Shown here piece after piece: positions 11,461 to 21,259 of a stretch of DNA of 64,000 nucleotides. The number at the start of each line of letters is the position of its first letter. The stretch's first letter is position 1. This DNA comes from Emydura subglobosa. Taxonomy: Eukaryota > Chordata > Testudines > Chelidae. The stretch spans positions 544,660 through 608,659 of the forward strand of contig ML680046.1 in assembly GCA_007922225.1 (NCBI GenBank), read 5' to 3'. The position numbers were made by a program, and so were the translations under genes. A model generated the notes under the pieces. It ran no database searches, had not been told where the DNA came from, and saw only the letters and a list, made by a program, of their open reading frames with translations.

Positions 11461-12716
11461 TCATAGAATATTAGAGTTTGAAGGGACCTCAGGAGGTCAT
11501 CTAGTCCAAACCCCTGCTCAAAGCAGGATTAACCTCAGCTAAATAATCCCAGCTAGGGTTTTGTCAAGCCTCAGTTTAAAAACCTCTAAAGATGGAGATT
11601 CCACCACCTCCCTAGGTAACCCATTCCAGTGCTTCACCACCCTCCTAGTGAAAAACTTTTTCCTAATGTCCAACCTAGACCTCCCCCACTGCAACTTGAG
11701 ACCATTGCTCTTTGTTCTGTCATCTACTACCACTGAGAACAGCCTAGCTCCATCCTCCCTGGAACCCCCTTTTAGGTAGTTAAAGGTTGCTATCAAGTCC
11801 CCCCTCATTCTTCTCTTTTGCAGACTAAACAAGCTTAGTTCCCTCAGTCTCTCCTCATAAGTCTTGTGCTCCAGACCCCTAATCATTTTTGTTGCCCTCC
11901 GCTGTATTCTCTCCAACTTGTCCACATCCTTTTGGGGGGAGGGGGGGCCCAAAACTGAACACAATACTCCATATTCAGCCTCACCAATGCCAAATAGAGG
12001 GGAATAATCACTTCCCTCGATCTGCCCGCAATGCTCCTACTAATTCAGCCCAATATGCTATTAGCCTTCTTGACAACCAGGGCACACTGCTGACTCATAT
12101 CCAGCTTCTTATCCACTGTAATCCCCAGGTCTTTTTCTGCGGAACTGCTGCCTAGCTCGTCGGTCCCCAGTCTGTAACTGTGAATGGGATTCTTCCATCC
12201 TAAGTGGAGGACTCTGCACTTGTCCTTGTTGAACCTCATCATATTTCTTTTGGCCCAATCCTCCAATTTTTCTAGGTCCCTCTGTATCCTATCCCTATCT
12301 TCCAGGGTATCTACCACTCCACCTAGCTTGGTGTCATTTGCAAATTTGCTAAGGGTGCAATTTACCCCATCCTCCGGATCATTAAATGAAGATGTTGAAC
12401 AAAACGGGCCCCATGACCGACCCCTGGACTCTTTGCTTCTGACCGGCTGCCAGCTGAATATGGAGCCATTGATCACCATCCGTTGAGCCCGATGATATAG
12501 CCAGGTCTCTATCCATTTTATAGTCCATTCATCCAACCTATACTTCTTTAACTTGCTGATAAGAATACTGTTGGAGTTTCTATCAAAAGCTTTGCTAAAG
12601 TGAAGGTATATCATGTCCACCACTTTCCCCACATCCACAGAGCCAGTCACCTCTTCATAAAAGGCAATCACGTTGGTTAAGCATGACTTGCCCTTGGTGA
12701 ATCCATGCTGAAGATC
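11461..12716 (-). mobile_element. CR1 LINE, 5'-truncated RT to 3' end, inside gypsy gag
   Basis: The 3' end is at the left (TCATAGAATATTAGAG, then AGGTCATCTAG). The ORF2 C-terminal part covers 11,539-11,964 and the RT part 12,045-12,716, with S-K-A-F-D-R, L-D-E-W-T-I-K-W-I-E-T-W-L, F-A-N-D-T-K-L-G (FADD changed to FAND) and the thumb region E-D-W-A-K-R-N-M-M-R-F-N. The 5' break is after the H-G-F-T-K-G-K-S-C-L block at 12,716. The catalytic Asp loss and frameshifts make it dead. The gag relic resumes on the other side at about 12,755. Confidence 0.9.
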
Positions 12717-13140
12717 CTACATCTAGAAAGAGGGAGGAGCCCAGAGTAACACAGACAATTGTGTGATGCTAGTATGAATGGCAGAGACATGTACAAAGAG
12801 ACTTCCCATATATGGGGTGTTGGTTTACAGAAATCTCTGTTTTGGACTGGGACTTCCAGGCAGGGAGAAAGAAGGAAATTACTGATCATTTTGGTAATTT
12901 TTGGAGAGCTGGTATAAAAATAGTCTGGAGGACACTTCCTCAGCCTGTTCGCTAATCTGGCGGGAGTTGGCAAAATCCCATTGTATACTTCCTGGAGCAA
13001 GAGCAAGGTTCAAATGTAGAAACGGGGTTAAGAAACTCCACCCTTTGGCACAGGTCTCCCACGAACTTTGGGGGAAATTTAAGTTGAAGCAGGTTCAGGT
13101 AATGAATGGGTTGCCCCACCCCCTCATGTTAGGTGTGGTC

Positions 13141-14140
13141 TAGGATTAGGGATACAAACAGTACAGTTCTGCACACTAGGGTTAGAGTTCTGAGTGGAAG
13201 AAGTTCCATAAGGAGGATTAGGCAGAAGGTGGGTAAAACTTCCCAGGCTAGGACGAGGGCTCTAAAAGGTAGGTCTCCTTGAGCTAGAGTTAGGATTCAA
13301 AGACTAGAGTTCCCCAAGCTGGAGTTAGGCTTCCAGAGGATAGGGCAGCCCAGCCCAGGTTCAGGGTTGCAGCCCAGGCTAGGGTAGGGTTTCCAGAGGG
13401 AAGGATTCTGCTGGGACAGGTATAGCGTTTGAACTGACAGGATCCCTTAGTTGCGGTCAGGATTTCCAAGGGTAAGGCTCACTGGGTAAGGGTTAGCATT
13501 CCAAAAGGCAGGGCTCACCAGACAAGAGATAGTGTTCTAGCGGTTAGGGCTCCCTGCATTAGCAATAGGGTTCTGATGGATAGGGTATGGTAGAGTTAGA
13601 GATCTAAATGTTGGGGGTTTCTGAGGTAGCATTAGGGTACCTAAAAGTAGTTTCCCAAGGATTAGGGTTTCAAAGGGGAGGGTCATTAGGGTTCCAAACT
13701 GCAGGTCCCCCAAGGTGTACAGTTATGGTTCAAAAGGGTAGGGATCCTTGGGCAAACGGTAGCATTCTAAAATGTTGGGGTCTCTTGGCTAGGGTGACAT
13801 ATCAAGAGGGTAGGACCCCAAGGGCTAGGGTTTATGTGCCAATGAGTAGAGGTCTCTGATCTAGGATTGGCATTCTAAAGGGTAGTGGTTCCATAGTAGA
13901 GTTAGTGTTCCCAATGGTCGGGTCCCTGGACTATGGTGATGTTTCCAGAGCATGGGGATCCCTACACAAGTGTTAGGGTTCCAGAGTGTGGTTCTTCCTG
14001 AGCTAGGGCTACTGTTGCAAAGGGAAGTGCACATCAGTTTAGTGTTATGGTTCCAGAGGTTAGGGTTCCCTGAGATAGGGTTACAATTCCAAAGTGTATG
14101 GTTCCTCAGATCTGGTAGGTTTCCAGCAGGTTTAGTGATG
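13141..14140. repeat. Degenerate 36-bp minisatellite, about 27 units
   Basis: Unit resembles GTTAGGGTTCCAGAGGGTAG followed by GGTTCCCTGAGCTAGG (36 bp in total). Four consecutive units have exact 36-bp spacing: 13,972-14,007, 14,008-14,043, 14,044-14,079 and 14,080-14,115. Older units toward 13,200 are more diverged and some are shortened. Because 36 is a multiple of 3, frames on both strands stay open and encode a spurious 12-residue repeat (13,608-13,859 plus; 13,861-14,178 minus). These are not genes. Confidence 0.9.
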
Positions 14141-14154
14141 TAGCCCATTGTGTG

Positions 14155-14275
14155 GTAGGGAGGTATAACTATCTCCATTTTATAGGTAAGGAAATGGCAC
14201 AGCTCTTTGGTGACTTGCCCAAGTCAGATAGTGAGGAAGCAGCAGTCATTGGCACAGTCAGGGACAAAACACAGT
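14155..14275 (-). mobile_element. MIR/CORE-like SINE fragment
   Basis: CTATCTCCATTTTATAGGTAAGGAAATGGCACAG then GGTGACTTGCCCAAGTCA is the reverse complement of the GACTTGGGCAAGTCACC...ACAAAATGGAGATA 3' half of a MIR-like SINE. Abuts the end of the minisatellite. Confidence 0.6.
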
Positions 14276-14359
14276 GGATTGATTGATTCCTTCTGTAGTG
14301 AAACTCATAGGCAACAAGCCCTGAAAATCCCCATGCAGGATTTCCCCCCAGCAGCAATC

Positions 14360-14800
14360 TGTGCAGAGCTGGTCAGAAAACTCTTTTTTCCCTATGAAAA
14401 ATTTCCATTTTTGTTTGAGAAAAATAAATCTTTCCTGGGAGGCTTTGAAATGAAACTATATAGGTTTCCCTTCTATTTCCTCAGCTTTTTTCTTCTCTTT
14501 CTTTTTTTTAAACTTTTTTTCCAACCTTTACAATGGTGAAAAAAAGTAAACAGAGAGAGAAAGTAGGTTCCCTCCCTCACTTTCTCTCAGGTGTTTTGCC
14601 TATTTGTGGGGTTTTTGGGGGGTGGGTTCTGTTCTGTTTTGTTTTGTTTTTTTTTTTCTTTTCTTTACTCCTTTTTTATCTGTGGAATAGAAATGGGGAA
14701 AACAAAAAAAGGACAGAAATGGAAAATAATTAAAACAGACTTTTGGGGGTGTTTTGAAGACAAAAAAGAAATGAAAAATCCAACATAAATTGTTCCATTT
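14360..14800. repeat. AT-rich GAGCTGGTCAGAAAA-type interspersed repeat
   Basis: GAGCTGGTCAGAAAACTCTTTTTTC followed by AAAAATTTCC and T- and A-rich runs, closing with AAAATCCAACATAAATTGTTCC. It belongs to a family with copies near 25,480, 30,760, 32,712, 41,040 and 63,195. Includes a GTTTTGTTTTGTTTTT run at 14,634-14,657. Frames inside it are chance. Confidence 0.5.
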
Positions 14801-14814
14801 TCAGATTTCCAAAG

Positions 14815-15090
14815 GAACTTAGGAATTGTCAGACTGCATCAGATCCTGAGCCCAGCTAGTCCAGTGTCCTGTCTCTGACAATAACCAGCACCAGATGCTT
14901 CAGAGGAGGATGTAAAAACCCCACAAAAGGCAAACGTGGGACAATTTGCCCCTCATGTTAGGTCTCATCTGCCTCTCATGGGAGGTCCCATCCTGATCTT
15001 GGAAAGAGATTGACTTAAATCCTGGATCATGAGTTTAATATCCCCTTCAAAACTTTTATCATCATTAACTAATTATCTGTGCAAGCTTTT
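14815..15090 (-). mobile_element. Old CR1 subfamily 3' end
   Basis: CAGACTGCATCAGATC, CTAGTCCAGTGTCCTGTCTCTGACAA and ACCAGATGCTTCAGAGGA match the 3' UTR of an older CR1 subgroup on minus, more diverged than the copies at 46,223 and 56,195. Confidence 0.65.
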
Positions 15091-15679
15091 CTGCTGATTC
15101 CCCAATTTAGGCTCCCAGGACCTGGGGTCTGGGCACACAGACGTAAGCAGGGTTACTGGCCACTTACTCTCTTCCTGGAACTCATGAATGAGGAGGGTGG
15201 TGAGGAATGAGAAGATCCCTGGTCCCACCCCTAAACTTACTCACCATAGGTGTCTCTGTGAGATACAATGTTTCTCAGAACAGTTCCTGAGGCAGTGCCG
15301 TTAGTGCACCAACCTTTGCTCAGCTCTATGTCTTACAGCATAATCTAGCCCTCATTTATGCTACATACTGAGTTGAACTGAGAGGTGCAAAACATATGTT
15401 TACATACAATTCTGCAGACAATAGCTTAAGAAGAAAGTTGCATTTCTGCCATCAAACTTACCGTTGGTGTAACACAACTTGGAGCCAGTGGTGAAATTTG
15501 CTTTTGTTTTCAAAAACTTATGTCATAGTGCCAGTGTCAATGAACTGAGAAATCCTTTTTCACTGCTTTGGAAACAGAAGAGGAAAAGGGCTGTTTCTGA
15601 CCCATTAAGGGTTTCTTTTATTTCTTGTTCTCTTTTACATTGGTTACTACTTTGAAACACTTCTGATGCTTAAATAAAA

Positions 15680-16111
15680 ATGGCCAAAATCTGTTCTTTC
15701 CTTCACAGCGGTAAAATTAAATCAAATCCAAACATTCATGCTGAAAAGGAAGATGCAACCACTCTTAGTTTCCAAAGCAGATTTGGCAATTTGCCAATGA
15801 TCATGCAAAACCAGAGATTAGAACAATATTCTTATAAGAGATGGCGCTGGTGCTATTTGAATGACTCTTTGCTAACAGCAGCTGAAATCAGTAGGCCTTT
15901 CTACGGGCCTGAGCAACCTTGGCTAAGCCAGGAGGAAAAGAAGCTTCTTGCTCAATCTTTGTCTGACCTTGCACCCCTCCTTGAAGCTCTGATGGACGTG
16001 CCGGGATCTGTGTTTCAGGAAAAGACCAGAAGGCTTATTTATGCATGCCCTCTGGGAGATGTTCGTCTGGGCCTCAAGATATACAGATTCTGTAGGAACA
16101 CATCTAGTTAA
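15680..16111 (+). CDS. Uncharacterised protein: terminal exon or single-exon gene, up to 143 codons
   Basis: The only open frame here that looks like a host gene. It lies in repeat-free DNA and has balanced non-repetitive composition. Two starts are possible. The first is an ATG at 15,680 with a good context (AAAAATGG), giving 143 residues. The second is entry by splicing: TCTGTTCTTTCCTTCACAG ends at 15,708 and is a strong acceptor, making 15,709-16,111 a terminal exon of about 134 codons. I prefer the spliced reading. The N-terminal third is polar. The rest is a compact, probably helical domain: R-W-R-W-C-Y-L-N-D near residues 54-62, Y-G-P-E-Q-P-W-L-S-Q-E-E-K-K-L-L near 75-90, a Leu-rich helix to L-M-D, then R-R-L-I-Y-A-C-P-L-G-D-V-R. 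No signal peptide or membrane segment. TAA stop at 16,109-16,111. I do not recognise the family; function unknown. Confidence 0.6.
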   Translation: MAKICSFLHSGKIKSNPNIHAEKEDATTLSFQSRFGNLPMIMQNQRLEQYSYKRWRWCYLNDSLLTAAEISRPFYGPEQPWLSQEEKKLLAQSLSDLAPLLEALMDVPGSVFQEKTRRLIYACPLGDVRLGLKIYRFCRNTSS

Positions 16112-16362
16112 GTAGCATTCAGGTGATCTCTTGATTTGCTTTTGGAACTGCTTGTCCAATAAGTTATTGTCTTGACATGTCATTATCTATTAGAAAGGAT
16201 AAATGGAGGGGAGGGGAGAGTCTTGGACTCTTTGGGATCTCTTCTTGGACACAGCTTTGGGATCCTCCAATGACAGCTGGAAGATCAGGCCAGTTGGAAC
16301 GCCATTACTGTTTCCACTCGAAAGCCGCCCCAAACTTCAGTAATTATTGAGATGGGGGTTCT

Positions 16363-16390
16363 TTTATTAAACTGTTGTAGACATGTGTAA
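16363..16390 (+). terminator. Likely polyadenylation signal for the 15.7-16.1 kb ORF
   Basis: ATTAAA within TTTTATTAAACTG, about 255 bp past the stop codon, followed by the GT-rich GTTGTAGACATGTGTAAGTG. This gives a plausible 3' UTR of about 270 nt. An AATAAA near 16,687 is an alternative. Confidence 0.45.
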
Positions 16391-18369
16391 GTGCTTGAGC
16401 CTAAGTAAAGTACAGCTTTAAAGTAAGAGCACTCTTGTGTTATACTGTTTCTACTAGTCCATCTATCGGCTGAACATCCGTGTCTCTATTTGATTTATTT
16501 CCTGACACCACATTGCACAGAGTAAAGTTACCAAGAGCTTTGGGTTGGCAGAACCCCAGGTAACAGAATCAGAGGCCAAATCTGGAGAAATGCTGAGCAT
16601 TTCAACTGCAATAGGATCTGCAGGGGCTCAGAACACCTTAGACTCTGACACCAAAGTGTGATGAATGTTTACGAGAAAATCCCACAATAAATAATACACA
16701 TTGTTCTTCGTACTGCATGTCTTATCATCCCATAACTCTTAAGTAGAGCTGATGGATGCCTTCTTGCTTAACAGGTGTCAGTCTCAATTGCACTGATACC
16801 AACATATGTTAGCACAAATATCTGATTGCTAATATTACATTAGACTACATCACTTTGCCATGTATACTGTGGAGAAGATACTGACACTTCATTCTGCCTT
16901 TCCTTTGTTCAGGCATGGGACCCGGTGCTAAATGGAGTATGTCATCGTTTCCATGGAAACCAATCAAAATTCATGAAAGGGCTGATTTGACTGGCGCTAG
17001 CCACCAACATTTTATTTCATTCGAGTGCACCACAGCAAAATATATTACTTTCATCTACTTTAAAAAGAGGTTGGATTAAAATGTTGTATCAAAGGTTCAT
17101 GGGAGCAGGAAAAGAACCTTATTCAGCTGATTGCAGGTAGGCCGCATGCTTATGCTGACTGCAAGAGCCCACAGCACAGGTCTAAGTGAGGCAGCCTCGG
17201 AGGCAGCCCTGGCAAGGAGGTGTGGTTAAGAAAGTCACATGTCCTTCCGTACTTGCCCCCTTGCACCAGCTCATCTCTCGTGGCCAGAGCATTGCAGGAA
17301 GAGAAGCCAAGGTCCTGTCTTCTTCCTCCCCTGTTCTCTCAACTCCCAGACACCCACTTCTACGGAGCACTGGATATGTTCTGTGCTTCAGCTGCAATAG
17401 AGGGAGTACTAATGTGGCCTTTCAGATGGATGGGATGGGAAAGAGTTTCACTCCCCCTTAGTCACTTGCATGGCTGACTTCCCTACAGTCTCAGTGTGGC
17501 CTAGATTTTTACATGTTGCGATGTCTGTTTAAATGATTCTACATACAACTTCTGTTATTCCAATTTCTAGGATCAGAGGGGCCAAACAAGACTCAATTAG
17601 GTCTCATTATCTTTTGTAGGAACATATGCAATAAGTTCTATTTCATCAGAACATAACATTCCAGCTTGGAAGCTTGGTTTAGACAGTAATTAGTCAGCTG
17701 TCACCTAGCTTAATTCTTCCGGCCATTTATCATAGGGAACCTTGATTTGTATAATCCCTTCAATTGGAAGAGAGAAGGAACTGCATAAAGTTTTAGACCA
17801 GACTTTATTTACTGGCTTGTAAATTGCTGAGGTAATAAACTCAGCATGATTGGATGAACATATTAATTTACAGTATTAACCATACATCACTATCATGGAT
17901 GATATAGTTTCTCGGGGTGCATTGTGTCTTGTCAAAACCAATTCTTTCTGGACCAAAACAGAATACAATATAAAATTGTTTTGTATTAGCCTTTCTTATA
18001 AACTGCATCCCAAATTACAGCACGGAGTTTTATAGCACCAGCTGCAGAGATAAAATGAAAAATAATACCAGAGGGAGAGAGAAATGAAGAGGTACTGAGT
18101 AGGAAGGAAGGATATGCTTACCACAGTCAGACAAGTCTTTGCATTTGCTACTGCAGCATAATCCTTTCAAATACATTTTGTCATAAAACATATAGGATAA
18201 GGTTAAGCCATGTGAGGATATAAATTCTTTTGTACAGGTCCTTGACGTCTGATGAGCAGTAGTATTGGAATCTTATCTCATGTTACATTCCTGAAAGGAT
18301 CATTTGTGGGAATAAACAGTTCCATAAGGAAGTTATGGCCATCAGTTGAGTCATCCATTACATTATGGA
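16391..18369. other. No gene seen; RFX-like palindrome at 16,947
   Basis: Non-coding. Overlapping frames on both strands around 17,182-17,480 reflect locally higher GC and contradict each other. No interspersed repeat was recognised, so this is one of the longer repeat-poor stretches, adjoining the ORF's 3' side. Confidence 0.5.
16947..16960. promoter_or_regulatory. Perfect 14-bp palindrome resembling an RFX X-box next to CCAAT
   Basis: GTTTCCATGGAAAC equals its own reverse complement and differs from the consensus GTTGCCATGGCAAC only by the symmetric G-to-T/C-to-A pair. ACCAATCA follows immediately, so an X-box-like and a Y-box (NF-Y) site lie side by side. Possible promoter or enhancer element; no transcript evidence. 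Confidence 0.35.
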
Positions 18370-18446
18370 AGTGATCCAAGACCCACAGAAGTCATTGGGA
18401 CTTTTTCCATTGTTGATTCCTGTGGGTTTTGGTTCAGGCCTAATTT
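18370..18446. mobile_element. Short palindromic MITE-type repeat
   Basis: GATCCAAGACCCACAGAAGTCA on the left mirrors TCCTGTGGGTTTTGGTTCAGGCC on the right around TTTTTCCATTG. Same family as 1,022, 29,883, 38,495 and 60,709. Confidence 0.55.
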
Positions 18447-18571
18447 GAGCATTTGAGAGGAGATTTTTTTCCCCCAGAGCTGCCTGAGTGTTTATAGCTG
18501 TAGTCAGCTGACATCTTCTGTTGTTATCTGAAGACCTCCTAGTCCTTTAAAATGGTTTGAATTCCCTATTG

Positions 18572-18845
18572 CAATGGTTTTCAACCTTTTTTCAGTTGCA
18601 GATCCCTAAAAAAAAAATGTAAATGGAGGTGCAGGAAACCTTTGGAAATTTTAGAATGGAAGGGCAGACCCCTTTGGAAATCCATTGTCTGTATATACAT
18701 ATACACACCCAGAACCCGAGATCTGATGACCCTCAAACCATTGGGGAGTTTGCATGTGAATCTTAGGGGGATGTAATATGCATTTTGGTCATGCTAAAGG
18801 CAGGCTTAGTCTTTATTTTTAAGGGACCCTTGAAAAAGGTTGAGT
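18572..18845 (+). mobile_element. Non-autonomous hAT-like element
   Basis: Starts CAATGGTTTTCAACCTTTTTTCAG, with CAGATCCCTAAAAAAAA and AGACCCCTTTGGAAATC blocks inside, and ends GGACCCTTGAAAAAGGTTGAG, the inverted counterpart of the start. Typical reptile hAT layout; no transposase. Confidence 0.6.
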
Positions 18846-18964
18846 GGAGAATCCTTTCTCTTTTTCTCCAAATGGAAATTGACACCATAGCGTTTAGGGA
18901 AAAGGGAAATGTCCCTTAGGATCATTAGGAGGTGCAATTATGGGCATGCATGGAGACCACCTCC

Positions 18965-19256
18965 TAGAGCTTGTCTACACGGAACATTAGTGAATCGCAA
19001 GCCAGGATGTGAATCTACAGTGCACCAGCGTGCCATGCAGTAATGTCCCATGCCGACACTGCAACAGTGCACTGAAAGTTCTGCAGTGCACTTGGATGTA
19101 CTGCTGTTTGAAACAGAAGTATGTGAAAGTGCGCTATGCAACTTGTAGTGGTTTGTAGCAATGTCCACATGGGACTTTACTGCATGGCAAACTAATGCAC
19201 TCTAGATTCACACTTGGACTTGCCACATAGTAACATCCCATGTAGACAAACCCCTA
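18965..19256. mobile_element. Palindromic MITE, CTTGTCTACAYGG ends
   Basis: Left end TAGAGCTTGTCTACACGG and right end CCATGTAGACAAACCCCTA are inverted repeats. The interior repeats the theme (GTGAATCTACAGTGCA against TGCACTCTAGATTCAC). The heptamer CCTAGAG occurs at 18,963-18,969 and 19,253-19,259; it may be a target duplication or part of the inverted ends. Confidence 0.65.
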
Positions 19257-19626
19257 GAGAGGTTACAAATGTACCACTTTCGGCCTCAATCCCGCAAACA
19301 CAGAGGTAAGTGACTTCATGGCTGGCAGCGGTCAATGGGATAACTCCCACGTATAACGTTCTGCACATCTGTAAGTGGCTGGAAGATCAGAAGCATTGTG
19401 AGAAGCATCTGGCTTGAAATCAATGGAGCTATGATGCCATGCACCAGCAGTGGGTTGGGCCAGCTATTTCATTGTTCTGCTTATTCTATAAAATAAAATG
19501 CTCCACTGAAAGGTTAAATAAAACAATCCCCAAACCCTACGGTCATCCGTATAGCAGTGTGGAACACTACTGTGATTTGTAGTTAGATTGTAATACCTTT
19601 GTATGACAATCATTTATCTGCGTGGA

Positions 19627-19711
19627 ATTTTCAAAAGTGCTTAAGTGACTGAGGAGCACAAATCTATGGGATTTGTACTCCTAAATCACTTAGGTGCTTT
19701 GGAAAATCCCA
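19627..19711. mobile_element. 85-bp hairpin MITE
   Basis: ATTTTCAAAAGTGCTTAAGTGACT and CCTAAATCACTTAGGTGCTTTGG are inverted arms around TATGGGATTT. Related to the ATTTTCAAAAGTGAC repeats near 27,060-27,190. Confidence 0.6.
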
Positions 19712-19724
19712 CCTTAAATGTTTG

Positions 19725-19806
19725 CACTATGCCTAGCAAAATGGGGCACTGAGCTGGGCCAGGCAACTAGATGCTACTGTAATATAAATGTTAAATAATA
19801 ATTGTC
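19725..19806 (+). mobile_element. SINE 3' tail fragment
   Basis: CTATGCCTAGCAAAATGGGGCACTGAGCT followed by GATGCTACTGTAATATAAATG matches the 3' tail of the reptile CORE-type SINE, ending in AAATAATA. Confidence 0.6.
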
Positions 19807-20745
19807 ACTGGGTTATCCCCAGTGTTAATTTCTATTAATTGTAATAGCATGTAACTCATTGCTCCAAAAACTATTTCATACTCCAGATGGTTAAAAAACT
19901 TGTCAGGGTTTTGGAATAATACAAACAAACAAAAAGGGAATGGTAATTTCAGGGAAAAAATGTACTTGCAAACATAGGCAGGCAGTGTTAATGGCTTTAA
20001 ATTTCTTTTCATATACAATTAATAATCCAATGTCATGGATCTTTTCAGGTTATTACAGGAGAGCCATGATACCATTGTCAGCACTTTAATAAATTGTTCT
20101 ATGAAATAGCCCTTCAGAGTTTGTGTTGATTGATAACTTAGTTCAAGTAACTTCTCTCTATGGAGAAAAAAAAAAAGGGGGGGGGGTGTGCAAGATGCAA
20201 ATTACTTATAACTGCAGCTCAGAAAAGATGCACTCCATCACTATGTCTGCAAGTTGGCAGCATACATTTCAGGAAACATTGCAGAAAAAAAAATGAAAAG
20301 ACCAAGGCTGCTATTTTAAACATCAATATTGCAAACAAGTTCCACTTAGTTTACCCAGCAGGTTTAAATTTTGATTGAATAAATTAACAGATATAACCCT
20401 TTACAATCTCCAGTGAGAGTCAGATTATGTGGAGTGCCTCATTTGGACTCTGAAGAATCCTCTAATGTGGACAGCAATAAGAGTTGCTGTTTTGGTGGTT
20501 GCTACATTGGAATTCAGCTTGTGCCTCTGGGACTAGCACTAGGCCAAATATTTATAAACTCAGTGAAAATTCAGTTATATAAACTCTTTTTAAAACCCAA
20601 AATACTTAATTGGTGACCTGAGTCTACCATCAGCTGCTGTGTTCCTGGTAAAACAAGGTCAAATCAGATCACTGTTTGGAGGGAACTCCTCAATGGAACA
20701 TCTAGGTGCTGGAGGAAGTGGTGTAAATGATTCAATAATTAGCAC
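19807..20745. other. No gene seen; A/G homopolymer at 20,165-20,186
   Basis: Non-coding. 20,165-20,186 is a poly-A run followed directly by a poly-G run. Frames 20,160-20,378 and 20,413-20,616 carry no domain. Confidence 0.5.
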
Positions 20746-20989
20746 CTGTGACGGGGTGTACATACCTCTCAGTGGGGGCAGAAGGAGTTAATGAAAGCCT
20801 GTGGTCTCAATCAGCCTTGCTCTGCCACACCTGCAGTAGGGATCAAAGCTGGAGGGAGGAACTAAAGGGGCTGGATCTGGCTCAGGTGGGGCTTAATCAG
20901 GAGGAAGATTTCTGGCTCTCACTTCAGGGGAGAAACCTGTCTGAGAACAGGGAGTTGTGTTTGCCTGATAGTTGATAGATCCTACCTGA

Positions 20990-21032
20990 AGACAGACAGA
21001 CAGACAGGCAGGCAGTCTCTGTCTGTCTGTCT
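20990..21032. repeat. (GACA)n-(GTCT)n inverted tetranucleotide hairpin
   Basis: GACAGACAGACAGACAGGCAGG then TCTCTGTCTGTCTGTCT form a near-perfect hairpin made of one tetranucleotide repeat and its complement, inside the LTR-like element. Confidence 0.8.
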
Positions 21033-21259
21033 AGCCAGCCAGCTGCAACAGGCATCCTAAGGCAGTTAGGAAGCAGAGCTAGAGGAAATGAGCCTGCCTA
21101 TGGTTCTGTGCAGTAGTAGGGAGACCTGCAAGAAGCCAGAAAAAAACTCCTGCTGACTCAGGGACTGCCCTGACAGGGAAGTAAAGAAAACTCTGCTTAG
21201 TAAACCAACTGGGTGGTAAAAAATGCTAAGAAGCTCTGCAGTAAGCCTGGACAAGAGGC

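Larger units (their letters stand above)
10560..12900 (+). pseudogene. Fossil gag of a SCAN-containing Ty3/gypsy (Gmr1-like) retrotransposon
   Basis: Three gag blocks lie in the right order. First, 10,656-10,795 encodes K-M-G-P-R-D-D-P-x-x-F-L-x-x-L-E-R-V-A and then E-A-Q-A-Y-Y. Second, 11,085-11,420 is SCAN-like: D-Y-E-V-V-x-x-A-I-L, F-A-Q-K-L-T-D, then V-I-L-E-K-F-L-H-S-F and W-V-R-R-R-Q-P, broken by a stop after T-D-W-T-T-H. Third, 12,773-12,820 resembles a CCHC zinc knuckle (Y-E-W-Q-R-H-V-Q-R-D-F-P-Y-M-G-C) in which expected Cys are replaced. A MITE (10,796-11,073) and a CR1 (11,461-12,716) interrupt the gene. SCAN domains are known to derive from Gmr1-like gypsy gag, which supports the assignment. 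No pol was recognised, and the body is dead. Confidence 0.65.

Noticed and set aside
13972..14115. Interstitial telomeric repeat
   Set aside because: TTAGGG occurs once per 36-bp unit, not as contiguous (TTAGGG)n.
13861..14178. 105-codon minus frame with 12-residue repeats (and 13,608-13,859 plus)
   Set aside because: Direct product of the 36-bp minisatellite; both strands are open for the same reason.
17182..17477. Overlapping frames on both strands near 17.2-17.5 kb
   Set aside because: Three mutually exclusive frames in a GC-richer patch; no consistent coding signal.
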